DNA of 64,000 nt from Kondoa malvinella (Eukaryota; Basidiomycota; Agaricostilbomycetes; Agaricostilbales; Kondoaceae), in the NCBI GenBank assembly GCA_039545315.1, contig BCIM01000001.1, forward strand, positions 1,893,783-1,957,782, read 5' to 3'. The notes under the pieces are model-generated. The model saw nothing but the letters and a program-made list of their open reading frames with translations. It did no database searches and was not told where the DNA came from. Shown here in pieces: positions 34,460 to 45,137 of the stretch. A program made the position numbers and the translations under genes. How positions within the stretch are numbered: the first letter of the stretch is position 1; every line of letters begins with the position of its first letter.

Positions 34460-36746
34460 TCACCAGCCCCATGGATTGTCACCATTCACAGCTTCAGCTG
34501 CTTGGTTCGTGACGGAAGCTGGGCGAGGTGCAGTGTCGCCTTCATCTCCCCATCCAAAGCTGACGGGCTGTAGAGCAGGTTCGGGCGGTCTGGAAGCACT
34601 TCGTGCATAGATTCGATCAGCTGGTGCGCTTTGAGGCTGATTAGACGGATGAGAATTGTAATTTTGCTGCCCAAAAGATCCCGCGGTTTTGTGAGTAGGA
34701 GTAGTCGTCTGCGCAGGACCTGTTGGTATATAGCCATTTCCTGTTTGATTTGGATTCCTTGGTCCTGTAGGGGGAGCTGATCGAGGCTGCGTTGGCACAA
34801 AGGCAGGTGCAGGGTTTGCCGACAAAGGCTTGTCTGTCACACGAGTGATGCTCTTTAATGCCACCAGCAAGCACTGTGTGCACTCGTCAAGACCACATGA
34901 TCGGAAAGGGTGAGCAGGCTGTTGCGTCTTCTTCCGACTTCCAAAGATGCTCGGAGCCTGATATCATTCAGCCACAATCCTCGGAAAAGAAGAACATCCT
35001 CACCGTGGGAGAGCCTGGTCTAGAAGGCGCATATTGACTCGGACTGTAATTGCTGCCACCATACGTGCTTCTTGTAGGCGAAAACACACTGGCACCTCTC
35101 TGACTTTGGCTGTCATCCGGCGCAAGACTCTTGTTTCGTGCCGGCCTGCTGACACCTCTCCTTGATCTCGCATCATCCTCTCTGTCGTGCCTGCTTCCTC
35201 GCCCTCTATCCTCATCAGGTTCATCCCTCTCAATCCGTCTAGCCCTACTTCGGCTTCGCCTCCTTTTCGCCGATGGTGAAGTTGAAGGAGATCGGCGTCG
35301 ATGACGGCTCGGACTTCTGCCTCTCCTTGCTGGTGGCGAGATTGTCGCAGCAGCAGGATGACGAGATCCACTTCGAGGCGCTCTTCTCTGTGGTGAATCT
35401 GATCGCCTAGCTCGACTTTTGCTCTTCGCTCGACGTGCTGGAGGCGATGATCTACTACATGAGCGTCCTCTAGACCGTATCGCTCCGGGACTGCGGTAAT
35501 GATTGGTTTCATCTCGAGGATGTGGAGAATTGCCTCGAGATCTCGCTGCGGGTCGACTCGATCTGCCATTGTCTTGCTCAGCTCTCGCGTAGCCAGAATC
35601 TTGCCCACTTCGTTTTGATGCCCTTGGATCGTCATTAACTTCTCCCCAACCTCCGGAAGCTGCCGTGACTGGTCTTTTGGCTGTGGAAGCATTGACAGGC
35701 GCAATAGCTGGTACGTCTTCCCAGCCCCATCCTGAATCAACAGGTGCAGTATTTTGTGCATTGGAGTGACTAGGGCCAGCTTCCGGCGCCGGCGCATCAC
35801 CCCAAGCATGATCTTCTGCGTGATACGGCTCGAAAGAAGTCGAAGCGGCAGGTCTAGAAGTTGTGCCGATCTCCCACCCTCCTGATGAGCGATGTGGTCT
35901 TTCCTCGTTGAAAGGTCGATCTGGCATGGAGCGAGACCCGGTCGGTAAATCAGGGGATCTGGGACGAGGCGATCTTGCGCGAGACTGCTGTCTACGAGAA
36001 GGGGATCTAGGGCGAGAAGGAAGAGTAGAAGTGTCATGACGTCTGACAGGATTGATCGGAGGAGAATCTTCGAGCTGAAAACCAGGAGGAGCATCAGGCG
36101 AAGCAGGTTGCGAAGTCGGGTCAGTTTCAGAGCCCCAGCTGTAAAAGTCATCTGGCTTTGGTGGCCCTAGTCTTTGCGATAGGTCTGCTGAAGTATCAAC
36201 TCACGGTTCCAAACTATCTTTGGGATGAAGACTCACTTGCACCAAAGCTGCGTGCACCGGAACCCCAGGGGAATGAGTCGTCCTCAGCAGCTTCTGGACT
36301 AGGGAGTTGATCTATCGAGATGGCTTGTGAAACCTTTGTGCTGCCAGAGTTTCGTGCTGCAGCAGTTCCCCAGTCGTCGTCTTCTCGACTTCGCGAACGG
36401 CGACGCGGGCTACGTGCTCTCCTTGAAGCCTCATATACATCCATAGCAGATGCTCTTGGCTATCGAGTCTGTATCAGCGCATGAACTGACAGCGGTTCTG
36501 GCGGCTCACTCGCGAAGACGATGTATCAGCCGCTACAGGTTTCGAGGCTCCCCAGCGGTTGTTCTTGACTGGAGCCGAATTGGCTGTCGCCCTTGCGTGA
36601 TGAGAACCTTGCTATCTACTTTCACATCGAGCGGACGCACCATCAGTTCCGGACTTGGCAAGACGAGGAGCTGGAATATCTCTGATCTGTCCAGGTTCAG
36701 GGCTGCTGACGTCCTCAGCCAGCAGGGCGGCCCGTTCTGGGTTCAT
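34460..36746 (-). CDS. WG/GW-repeat and RS-rich protein
   Basis: Spliced from ATG 36746 (MNPERAALLAEDVSSPEPGQIRD), roughly 650-700 residues, nearly all predicted disordered. It has about ten tryptophan-glycine sites: RWGAS, DDWGTA, FPWGSG, YSWGSE, GWEIG, AWGDA, SGWGWED, GGWGEV, FGWGDE, and a C-terminal NPWGW. They are set in acidic/small-residue context. The centre (about 35090-35470) is an RS domain with RSPSRHRRRSPS and RRRSRSRARR runs. The C-terminal third is Pro/Gln/Asn-rich and contains LSANPAPAFVPTQPRS. WG/GW repeats in such context are the Argonaute-binding 'Ago hook' of GW182, Tas3 and plant proteins; RS tracts suggest nuclear RNA metabolism. No folded domain is seen. The family is not recognised, so the Argonaute link is inference. 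Exon borders at 36150-36600 and 34900 are approximate. Confidence 0.65.
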
Positions 36747-37279
36747 CTTGCTGTGGAATCTTGCAAGGCAGAGAAGGTTTAAGAGACGACAGTCTATAAC
36801 GAATGCAGCAGACGACACGGCAGGATAGGTTCTAGCGCGTCACTGCCTAACGAACATGGCAATGAGAAAAGCCTATGAGCCAAACAATGTCTTCAAATTG
36901 AAAAGGTCTCGAGGCAGAAGGTCCGAGCTCCAGTACGTCTGCCTGGAAGAGCTGCTCCGGATACTGCACTACTCAAAAAGAAGGAGATACTGCTGTTGTG
37001 CCAGCGTAATAATCTCTCGTTATGCGAGCTTATCTTTCAAAGCATCTCGACGAGTCTTTCTGCAAGTTGCCCAGAGCAGCCAACTCTGGTCAGCAGAGTG
37101 TCTCTAGAGCTCTCGTACAGATGTTCTCATCTCTCGAGAACCGACAATCCTTTGTTTCAACTACTTCTCGTCTTTCACTATTCGAAATGGCCCTTTGCCT
37201 AGTCGAGCTAATCCTTCTGTCCGCTGTCCGCGACCTCAAGTAATCGCGCTGTGCGCCTCAGATCTCTTTGCTGCTCTGA
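36747..37279. other. divergent intergenic region
   Basis: About 530 bp between the WG/RS gene (-) and the membrane protein gene (+). Short plus-strand frames (36856-37243) are not recognisable; one contains a hydrophobic stretch at about 37190-37240 that could belong to an unlocated 5' exon of the membrane protein. Confidence 0.4.
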
Positions 37280-38800
37280 ATGCTATTCGCCTGCTTGGAT
37301 TCCGATGTCTTATACCTTGTAAGCAATCTCGAAGAGAATCAGAAGTCAGGCTAACATTCAATCATCAGCGGAAAGCGGTCCAATGTAGTCGCAGCATCTC
37401 GAAGGCGAGTCTAGGCTATGGTCAAGCCTGTACAAGACTAATGACCATCGTAGAGATCTATCCACCCGATACTGCCCTGTCGCATATTGGCTACCGCCGC
37501 TCCTCTTCTCTCTGGCCGGTTTAGCAGCATCAGCTACCTACCTGATCATATCATTCCTTTATACAGACCGCTTCTGGCTGCTCCGACTCACTTCTTCAAC
37601 AGGACCAGAAGCACAGATCTCGCTTCTTCGGACTTGCGCTCGCTTGACAACGGAGGATGATTTCTCTTGTTCTGGTCTGCGATTCGTGCTGGATATCAAA
37701 GGGTTGAACATACCAGAAGAAGCGAGGAATGAATTGGCGGGATTCGTTCAAGAGAGATTAACATATGCGTTTGCCATCTTTCCGATAAGTGGGATATTGG
37801 TAGTTATTACGTTGGTCATCTATGGAGCTGGGTATATGCTGCGGTCAGCCTGCTATTGCTTGTTTGGAAGAGGCAATGTAAGCTGTCTACAAACGAATCC
37901 TGAGCGTGTTGCTGACCCACAGTCTGCTAGCGACCAGCCTTTGTACGCGTTCTTGACCGCCGTGCAGCGCGGCTCGCTTACCTGCTTTGTAGCTCGCATT
38001 TACTGCAGCTCAATTGGCGAGCACAAGCGCAGCCGGCGTGTCAACTTACTTTCTAGTCAAAGCGCGGCGCTCGTCAAACAGCGAACAGTCAAAGTTCAAC
38101 GTCCTACCTCTGTCTCTTCTCTGTGCCGGCGTCGTACTGCTCATTGTCGCGTCTGGCTTGACTATCTATTGGTATCTACAACAAAAACGGCTAGATGAGG
38201 ACGATGCAGACTGGCTACAAAACGAGGAGAGCAAGTCTTCGGTTGGCAGATGGGCGGAAGATGCTCAAACAGCGGATCCACTGGTTGGCAGAGCTCCTGC
38301 GACTCCAGCTTTGCCAATTAACGACCTTGCTCAGAAGCAGTTATACGCTTACCCTACTCCGCCTACACCTCGTCGAACATTACCTGATCAACCGTCCTCG
38401 TCCTCGTCCATACCCACCTTTGTTGTAGCTCCACCAACACCCAGACTATCTAGCCCTTATCAAACGCCTGCTTCCCGACCATCTGTGCTGGTTCAACCGC
38501 CTGTCAGAACACCTTCGCCCTATCAATCATCTCCTCATCAATCACCAACGCCTAGAGCTATGTATGAAGCTAAATCACCTCGTGACAACTTTACCAAGCC
38601 GCCTGTGTACGCTGCAAGCAGTCGGTATTCTCAGGTCTGTCTCTTCTCGTCGTAAATTCATGTACTGATGAATTGAGCAGAGCACCTTCTTTCCCAACTC
38701 ATCAGCTACCAGGCAAGCTAGTGATACGCTTGTCGCTCCGCCTTTACCTACTGCGGCTAGGAGTAGCATCTACAGTCAACCAAGTGAAGCGAGGATATAG
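37280..38800 (+). CDS. multi-pass membrane protein with Pro/Ser-rich cytoplasmic tail
   Basis: The start is tentatively ATG 37280 (MLFACLDSDVLYL), spliced (GTAAGC...CAATGTAG) in frame to SQHLEGESRLWSSLYKTNDHRRDL. Hydrophobic segments follow: YWLPPLLFSLAGLAASATYLIISFLY (TM1), FAIFPISGILVVITLVIYGAGYM (TM2), a segment around LASTSAAGVSTYFLV (TM3) and VLPLSLLCAGVVLLIVASGLTIYWYL (TM4). An extracellular loop of about 75 residues (DRFWLLRLTSS..AGFVQERL) with two Cys lies between TM1 and TM2. The tail of about 200 residues is Pro/Ser/Thr-rich and ends SSIYSQPSEARI at TAG 38798-38800. The topology recalls PalI/SUR7-type four-span proteins, but no signature was recognised. Exons between 37840 and 38030 are uncertain. 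Confidence 0.6.
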
Positions 38801-38988
38801 ACATTGTGGGCATACACGCATGATGTACAGATGTTTCGAATGTCATATACACTGTAGCGAGCATTCAGAACTCTTTGAAAGAGTCCTTCGACATGACCAG
38901 TCCGGTTCACTCGGCCAATTCTCCGCCGCCGCTGCCTTGCGACAGACTCCCCCAAGTCTGTTCAAGTCAGTCAGCCGATATAATCAAG

Positions 38989-41256
38989 ATGGCACAACAG
39001 ACTACCAATACACAGCAGCAACAATACCCTGAATTGTGCGTCTCGCGCTTTTCTCGCAAAGATGTCGCGAGCTAACTCTTTGACGTGGTGTTTAGACATC
39101 CCCTCGCTGTGCTGATAGGTAAACCTCGCTTGAGTCTATAGGGTTGCACACAAAAGCTGACTCGGACTACACGGCAGATGAACTAAGAGGAGAAGACGTT
39201 ACGCTGAGGCTGAATGCGATTCGAAGGTTGTCAACGATTGCCCTCGCTCTAGGACCAGAACGCGCGCGCGACGAGTTGATTCCCTTTTTGCAAGAGTCTT
39301 TGGATGATGAGGATGAAGTGCTGCTTGTTTTGGCAGAGGAGATTGGCGGCTTGACGGAATATTGTGGTGGTGATGCTTTTGCGCATCTGCTTCTCGGCCC
39401 GTTGGAGAGCTTGGCTGCAGTGGAAGAGACTCTAGTCAGAGATAAGGTAACATTGATCCTGCCACGGTTGTATCGCAGGCTCAGGCAGAGGTCCGTTTAC
39501 AGGCGGCGGAATCCATCAACAAGATCTGTGCACATCTTTCACCTCAGCAAATTGAAGAACACTACATTCCTCTAGTCAAACGTCTATCCACAGGTGACTG
39601 GTTCACCTCGCGCACCTCAGCAACAGCCTTGTACGCCTCAGCTTATCCGCGTGTCAAACAACCAACACAAGAAGATCTTCGGCGAGCATTCTGTGCTCTA
39701 TGCGCAGATGAGACACCTATGGTCCGAAGAGCGGCCGCAAAAGAACTAGGACCTTTCAGCAAGACTCAAGCGAAACCTGCACTTTTGTCCGACATCTTGC
39801 CCGTCTTCAAAAAGCTTTCTAGCGATGACCAGGATTCAGTCAGGCTGTTGACGGTCGAAGCTTTGATCTCAATTGCGGAAGCGCTGGATGACGAGGAATG
39901 CAAAAACCATGTCGGCGCAACGATGAAGGCCATGGTCACCGACAAGAGTTGGCGCGTGCGCTATATGGTTGCAGATCACTTTGTGAGATTAGCGACCGCT
40001 GCTGGAGAAGACATTGTCCGGGATGAGCTTGTTATGGCATTTGTGGGCTTGCTGAAGGACAATGAAGCGGAAGTTCGAACAGCCGCTGCTGGTCAGATTC
40101 CAGGTAAGCGGCTATAATCTCTGTATATTTTGTACTGATGTATGTCGTCTCTTTACAGGCTTCGCCAAGCTACTAGACCCAGAAGTTATTTTGGCCAGAC
40201 TCATGCCTTGCGTCCGAGATCTCTCAGCCGACTCCTCTCAACATGTGCGCGCCGCCCTAGGAAACCAGATCTCCGGACTTGCACCACTTCTCGGCAAAGA
40301 CGCTACCATCGAACACCTCCTTCCTCTTTTCCTCCATCTCCTAAAAGACGACTTCCCAGATGTCCGCCTCAACATCATCAGCAAACTTGAACAAGTCAAT
40401 GCAGTCATTGGCATCGAGCTTCTCTCTCAAGCACTCCTACCAGCCATCATGAAGTTGGCAGAAGACAAGCAATGGCGAGTCCGACAGGCGATCATCGAAT
40501 ACATTCCTCTTCTCGCTCGACAACTCGGCGTTCAATTCTTTGATGATCGGCTAGCGAATCTTTGCATGGGCTGGCTTGGCGACCCAGTCTTCTCTATCCG
40601 AGAATCAGCGACCATCAACCTGCGGAAGTTGACCGAAGTGTTTGGCGTCGAGTGGGCCAGACAAGCGATTATTCCAAAAGTCCTCGTTATGGGCAACAAC
40701 CCGAATTACCTCTTCCGCATGACGACCATCTTTGCTATCACTGTAAGCTTTTGTAGACTTATCAACGAATGTGGACTGACTCGCAGACATACAGACCATG
40801 GCATCTGCACTCAATGCCGAAGTAATCCGATCCTCAGTCCTCGAAACGGTCAACAACCTTGTTTCAGACACTGTGCCCAACATCAGATTCAATGTTGCAA
40901 AATGTCTTGAAGTGCTCGCTGAACGTCTGCATGGCGAACCTGGTGGTCAGGCGCTTGTGGTGGATGGCATCATTCCCGGATTGGAGAAGCTTCAGGGTGA
41001 CCCAGATGCGGATGTTCGCTTCTTTGCTATCAAGGGTTTAGAGGTATGTTGGCACATATTGCATGAGTTGAGCTTTGAGTTCTGACTACATGCTATTGTA
41101 CAGATTGCAGGCGCAGTAGCTCGAGGCGAACAACCGAGAAGAGGTCCAGCTCACGATCCACCTTCAACACAGCCCGTTCAGCTCAACAGAGAACAACTTG
41201 AAGCGATACCACTACCAGCATCGACAACTTCAGTGGACGTCGAGATGTCTGGCTAA
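38989..41256 (+). CDS. TPD3: protein phosphatase 2A scaffold subunit A (PR65, Tpd3-like)
   Basis: HEAT-repeat scaffold that holds PP2A catalytic and regulatory subunits together. From ATG 38989 ([16 protein letters not shown]), two introns lead through HPLAVLI to [39 protein letters not shown]. Conserved PP2A-A blocks follow: [93 protein letters not shown] and [22 protein letters not shown] repeats run through the whole chain, about 15 as in the family. The C-terminus adds a Pro/Gln tail ([15 protein letters not shown]..) ending at TAA 41254-41256. The intron at about 39449-39504 is set so that VRDKA continues into AESINKIC as in homologues. Confidence 0.95.
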
Positions 41257-41577
41257 GCTTTCGTCGATACCCTACTACGTTCCTCGATCGTATGCATTTC
41301 GGTTTCCCTTTTAGGTTTTAGAGTCAAGCAAAGAAAGAAAGATGCGGATAGAAATTGGCATTGGGGTGGATCTGGAAGGGGTTATTCGGTATCCTTATGT
41401 TTTCTACGAGATGATAATGAACGCAATTGACTGATAACTTTCGCTTGGCCAAGTGAGAGTCGCTATTTGCGGCAACTTTTTTAGACGCGACCCTGCTTGG
41501 ATTGTTGTTTTTTCCCCCTCTTGGTTGCTCCACAGCAGTCGTGTACCAGCTATCACCAGCTACAACTAACACGCAAG
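41257..41577. other. intergenic region
   Basis: About 320 bp between two genes on the same strand. It includes a CCCCCTCTTGG pyrimidine tract around 41515 before the next ATG. No gene seen. Confidence 0.5.
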
Positions 41578-43482
41578 ATGATGGCTTTTGAGAAGCCTAG
41601 ACACCAAACAGGTAAGCAGTCGGATGCCATCTGGTCATTCATTGGCTTGCAGCATTTCGTTTCCCGTCTTCTATTTTGCTCGGACCCTTGCTTCTCTTCT
41701 TGCGCAATTTGAGCATTACCAGCTGCTAGCCTGCAGATCGCTCCTGTCCTCTATACACGCTCCAAGAGACTGTAACCATGTTTCGTTCAAGTCAATAAAC
41801 TGTGTTGACATGATTGCATATACTGACCAAACGCGATTTCGTCCACAGAATCACTACATTATGTCCGCAGAGCTGACAGTCAGAAGGGCCACATAGAAGA
41901 ACAGGAGAATGCGCGACCGCACGTCAGAGGAAAGATCTCCAGTCCCATCATACCAGCTACGAAAACCCAGGTCTCTGGTGGAAAGAAAAAGGCTGGCAGG
42001 ACAGTATGTTGCTATAGCATGGTCCTAGATGGGCTATCTGACGGTTCTGCAGGACGTTATCGACACGCTAGACATGACAGGCAGTTTGTATGGCTTTCGA
42101 CCACATCACGATGGACCTTTCGATGCCGTCTCGTCAGCACGAAATCGCTCCAATGCACAACGACCTTCACCTATGGACGCTTTCAATCCTCGCAAGCAAT
42201 CACAAGATGGAGGATTGAAACCGCCCTCTGCTGCTGCGAATACTAGGGGATCTGGACTGTCGCCTAGAGCTCAGGCGGCTCTGAGCGCAATGGATACGCT
42301 TGATCTGAATGCGAGTAGTATAGGCGGGCCCTATAGCTCTGTCAAGACAGGTCGGTAGAATTGAGTTTTAGCCTTCTTCCGAGTGCTAAGTCTCGTTTTG
42401 TCGACAGAGCTCAACTCCTCCAAGCTCAGCGTTGGTCGGTCCAGACGGAATTCAGACAGCAACGTCTCGTGTCACTCTGTTCACCTTGGTTACCCAATGA
42501 CTGACTTTAGTCGAAGCGCCTCATACGCAGACGAAGAAGCAGAGCAAGAAAGAGTATACGACGACAACAAGATGACGCGTTCTCAAGCTATCAAATCCGC
42601 TCGGCTGGCCGAAGCGTTTGGTTTGCAAGACGCAGAGGCTTGGGAAGATTTCGGACGCAGCGCTTATGATCGGGCAAGCGCGAATCGTGATACGGTGTAT
42701 ATCCCATCTGCGAGTCAGTTGCAGGACAATGGAGGGATGAGACCACCACCAAAGATGGACAAGGCTTCAAGGGCGAATAGGGTTGCGAGTGTTTGGGACA
42801 TGGAAGCGACGCTAAGAGAGAACAGTCCAATTGCTGCTAGTGAGTGATGCTCTCTTCGCATGCGGTACGTCGCTAAAGCCAGAGCTTCCTCGCAGCCGCT
42901 CCGCCTCCAGTACCTGCTCTACCTTCCGGTCTCCAGAACGAGATCTCACCTGGTCAACCTATTTCGCCAAACGGAGCAGGTGTCAAACGATCAAAGTCAT
43001 TCATACAACGAATGCGCAAGACCCGCAATGTACCGAATGTGCCTTCAGCACCAGATGACAGCATGATGCCTTCTTCGCCTGAACGTCTGCCTGCTTCTCC
43101 TGCAAACACAACCTCGCCCGGTGTTGCGCCTTCGCTTCACCGAGCGGCCTCTCGACTTCAAGCTTCTGAAGCAGCCAAGCGAGGCAAAATATCCCATCCT
43201 CGACCAGCTGCGGATTCTGCCCTTTTGGCCAATTACCCTGCGCCCCTAAGGGATATCACCGCCGGAGAAATGTTCCAAGATGCGCCAGAGAGGACTAGTG
43301 CGGAGAATCCTCACTTTACTAGGTAAGATCTTTTTTGGGAAAATGTCACAGAATTAAAGCTAACCAAAGGAAACAGTCGCGCTAGTGTCACTGCTGATCT
43401 GCTCGACAATCTCGGTCTAGATGATGACGAGAAGGACGTAGACTCGGACGCCTGGCTCGCGCCCATGATCAACAGGCGTTGA
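41578..43482 (+). CDS. Pal1-like cell morphology protein
   Basis: Exon 1 (MMAFEKPRHQT, ATG 41578) is followed by a comparatively long intron (about 235 bp), then ESLHYVRRADSQKGHIEEQ. The next exon has the Pal1 core DVIDTLDMTGSLYGFRPHHDGPFDAVSSARNRS then SPMDAFNPRKQ, matching the family pattern HHDGPFDA..P.RN. Pal1 proteins in fission yeast bind Sla2 at endocytic sites and shape the cell. Remaining exons are disordered (RSRRNSDSNVS, DEEAEQERVYDDNKMTRSQAIKSARLAEAFGLQDAEAWEDFG) and contain GVSPSLHRAASRL-type Ser-rich sequence. The last exon has DLLDNLGLDDDEKDVDSDAWLAPMINRR, ending at TGA 43480-43482. About five introns. The start has two tandem ATGs (41578, 41581). Confidence 0.8.
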
Positions 43483-43707
43483 TCGACCATGGTCAACTTG
43501 CACATGAAGAGGTCGTTCCTTTGTGAAGTTTTATTTTCTTGTACTCTTGTTGCTTGGTAGACACGCTGCATGTAACTCCTTTGGCACTCGCCTTCGAATG
43601 CCACCTCAACACGGGGTTTGTAAATGCCATGTCGGATCGGTTGTATCGCTCCAACGGCGAATTGTTAGAATACCCGGATTGGGATATACCACAGCTGACT
43701 TATACCT

Positions 43708-43725
43708 AGCAGCAGCAGCAGCAGC
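43708..43725 (+). repeat. short (AGC)6-type microsatellite
   Basis: A run of AGC trinucleotides about 15 bp before the ATG of the next gene, in its presumed 5' UTR. Such tracts vary in length between strains; no function is claimed. Confidence 0.6.
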
Positions 43726-43739
43726 GTGGATGATACGCC

Positions 43740-45137
43740 ATGTCAGACGACGAAGACACGCATAGCTATCCGCCCTCGATTCCAGATACAGCAAGCATTT
43801 CCTCCTTGAAAGCACAAAAGAGGCGAAGCTGGGCCTCCTCAAGATGTTCTCCAGACCCTTCCTTGATGCAAGGACGTCGGAACTCGCACAGAATCTCGGG
43901 CGACCCTGTTGATCTCATGCAAGCCCTGAAACTCAGCTCGGAGCGTGAAGCGTACAATGCAGTCCAATTCGCCTCTCGCCCTTCTATAGTTTCTTCCTCT
44001 TCATCTTCGCCTTTCCAACATCGCTTCTCGTTGGATTCCGACTCTCATTTGTCGTCTCTCACCGATGCTCGTCGGGCTTCCTTCGTGTCAAGCGTGGGGT
44101 CAGACAAGCCATTACTGCCAGAGCCTGAGCAAAGGACAAAGGAGAGCGGCCAGTCGCAGTTTCATGCTTTCAATTGGAAAGCCAAACATCGTCAAACGGA
44201 GGTAAGCTTGAGCCAACAAAGCCAAGCGACACATTTGACAAGGCAGGACCAGCCTGATGTGGAATGCGATGTGGATCCCTTACACGACACTGCGTTTTCT
44301 CAGCCTCTGCGTCAAACATTGTCACATCCAACCCTTGGCATAGCAACCTCCCATCTCCCTCGCTTCAATCGTTCCAAATCACAGCCAGTGCCCTCAGACT
44401 CGCAGACTTATGCCTACCCATTACCTTCTCCAGCCCAAAGCAGAGAACCAAGAGCCCTAGATCCGAATCCTTTTGCTCGTTTGGCGGCAAGGGGACGACT
44501 AAAAGCGCGAGGGAGGAATCGAATCGATCTACAACTGATACAAGAGCTACAATTCTGCCTCGAAGACTACACTTGCTCCTTTGGTCCTCGCTCCGATGAT
44601 CCGCTAAGCAATGAACCGCCTGCTTTGATGATTTCAAGGGATCGATCGAACCTCTTGACGGGCGAGCTGGACTCGCTTATACGCGAGATATCCGAAACGA
44701 CTCCCGACTTTCAGGTTAGCCTTTGTTCCTTCGTGGTCGTGTCGAGCAGATTTGCTGATTTTTGGGAGCAGAGCTGCCTTTCCGCCGGAGATTACGGTGC
44801 CCTCGCTTTCTCTCCTTCCAAACTCAGCTCAACCGAGAGGTATCAAAGCCAAGAGCCAACATCTTGGGTCGAGCTAGTATCTGGGCAATTTTGGAGTACC
44901 CGGTTGCGGCGGGATCTGAACGCGTTGTTGCCAAAGGCAGGCGAGGCTGAACACGGTTATAATGGTGGGCTGGGCAACATCACCGAAGTCGAGATCGAGG
45001 TTCGGAGTCCGATGCGTCAAAGCACCAGCATGCCGATGGAGAAGTCGGATAGCGCCAAAAGCGACCGAAGCGAGATGCTACTGGATGAGGGCAAGCGGAG
45101 ATGGCAGGCTTTTTTGAAGGAGTCGTCGCATATCTAG
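43740..45137 (+). CDS. uncharacterised Ser-rich protein
   Basis: Nearly continuous frame from ATG 43740 (MSDDEDTHSYPPSIPDTASISSLKAQKRRSW) to TAG 45135-45137, 465 codons. One internal 60 bp piece (GTTAGC...GAGCAG, about 44715-44774) looks like an intron whose removal keeps frame. The N-terminal 240 residues are Ser/Arg-rich and disordered. The C-terminal part looks folded: NPFARLAARGRLKARGRNRIDLQLIQELQFCLEDYTCSFG, NLLTGELDSLIREISE, TSWVELVSGQFWSTRLRRDLNALLPKAGEAEHG, ending with KRRWQAFLKESSHI. No family recognised. Its stop codon overlaps that of the convergent TRAPPC8 gene. Confidence 0.65.
   Translation: MSDDEDTHSYPPSIPDTASISSLKAQKRRSWASSRCSPDPSLMQGRRNSHRISGDPVDLMQALKLSSEREAYNAVQFASRPSIVSSSSSSPFQHRFSLDSDSHLSSLTDARRASFVSSVGSDKPLLPEPEQRTKESGQSQFHAFNWKAKHRQTEVSLSQQSQATHLTRQDQPDVECDVDPLHDTAFSQPLRQTLSHPTLGIATSHLPRFNRSKSQPVPSDSQTYAYPLPSPAQSREPRALDPNPFARLAARGRLKARGRNRIDLQLIQELQFCLEDYTCSFGPRSDDPLSNEPPALMISRDRSNLLTGELDSLIREISETTPDFQVSLCSFVVVSSRFADFWEQSCLSAGDYGALAFSPSKLSSTERYQSQEPTSWVELVSGQFWSTRLRRDLNALLPKAGEAEHGYNGGLGNITEVEIEVRSPMRQSTSMPMEKSDSAKSDRSEMLLDEGKRRWQAFLKESSHI

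Noticed and set aside
35000..36151. 383-codon minus-strand frame in the WG/RS gene
   Set aside because: It is a second frame of the Arg/Ser-rich repeats; the other frame contains the WG motifs, real RS sequence and consistent splice sites.
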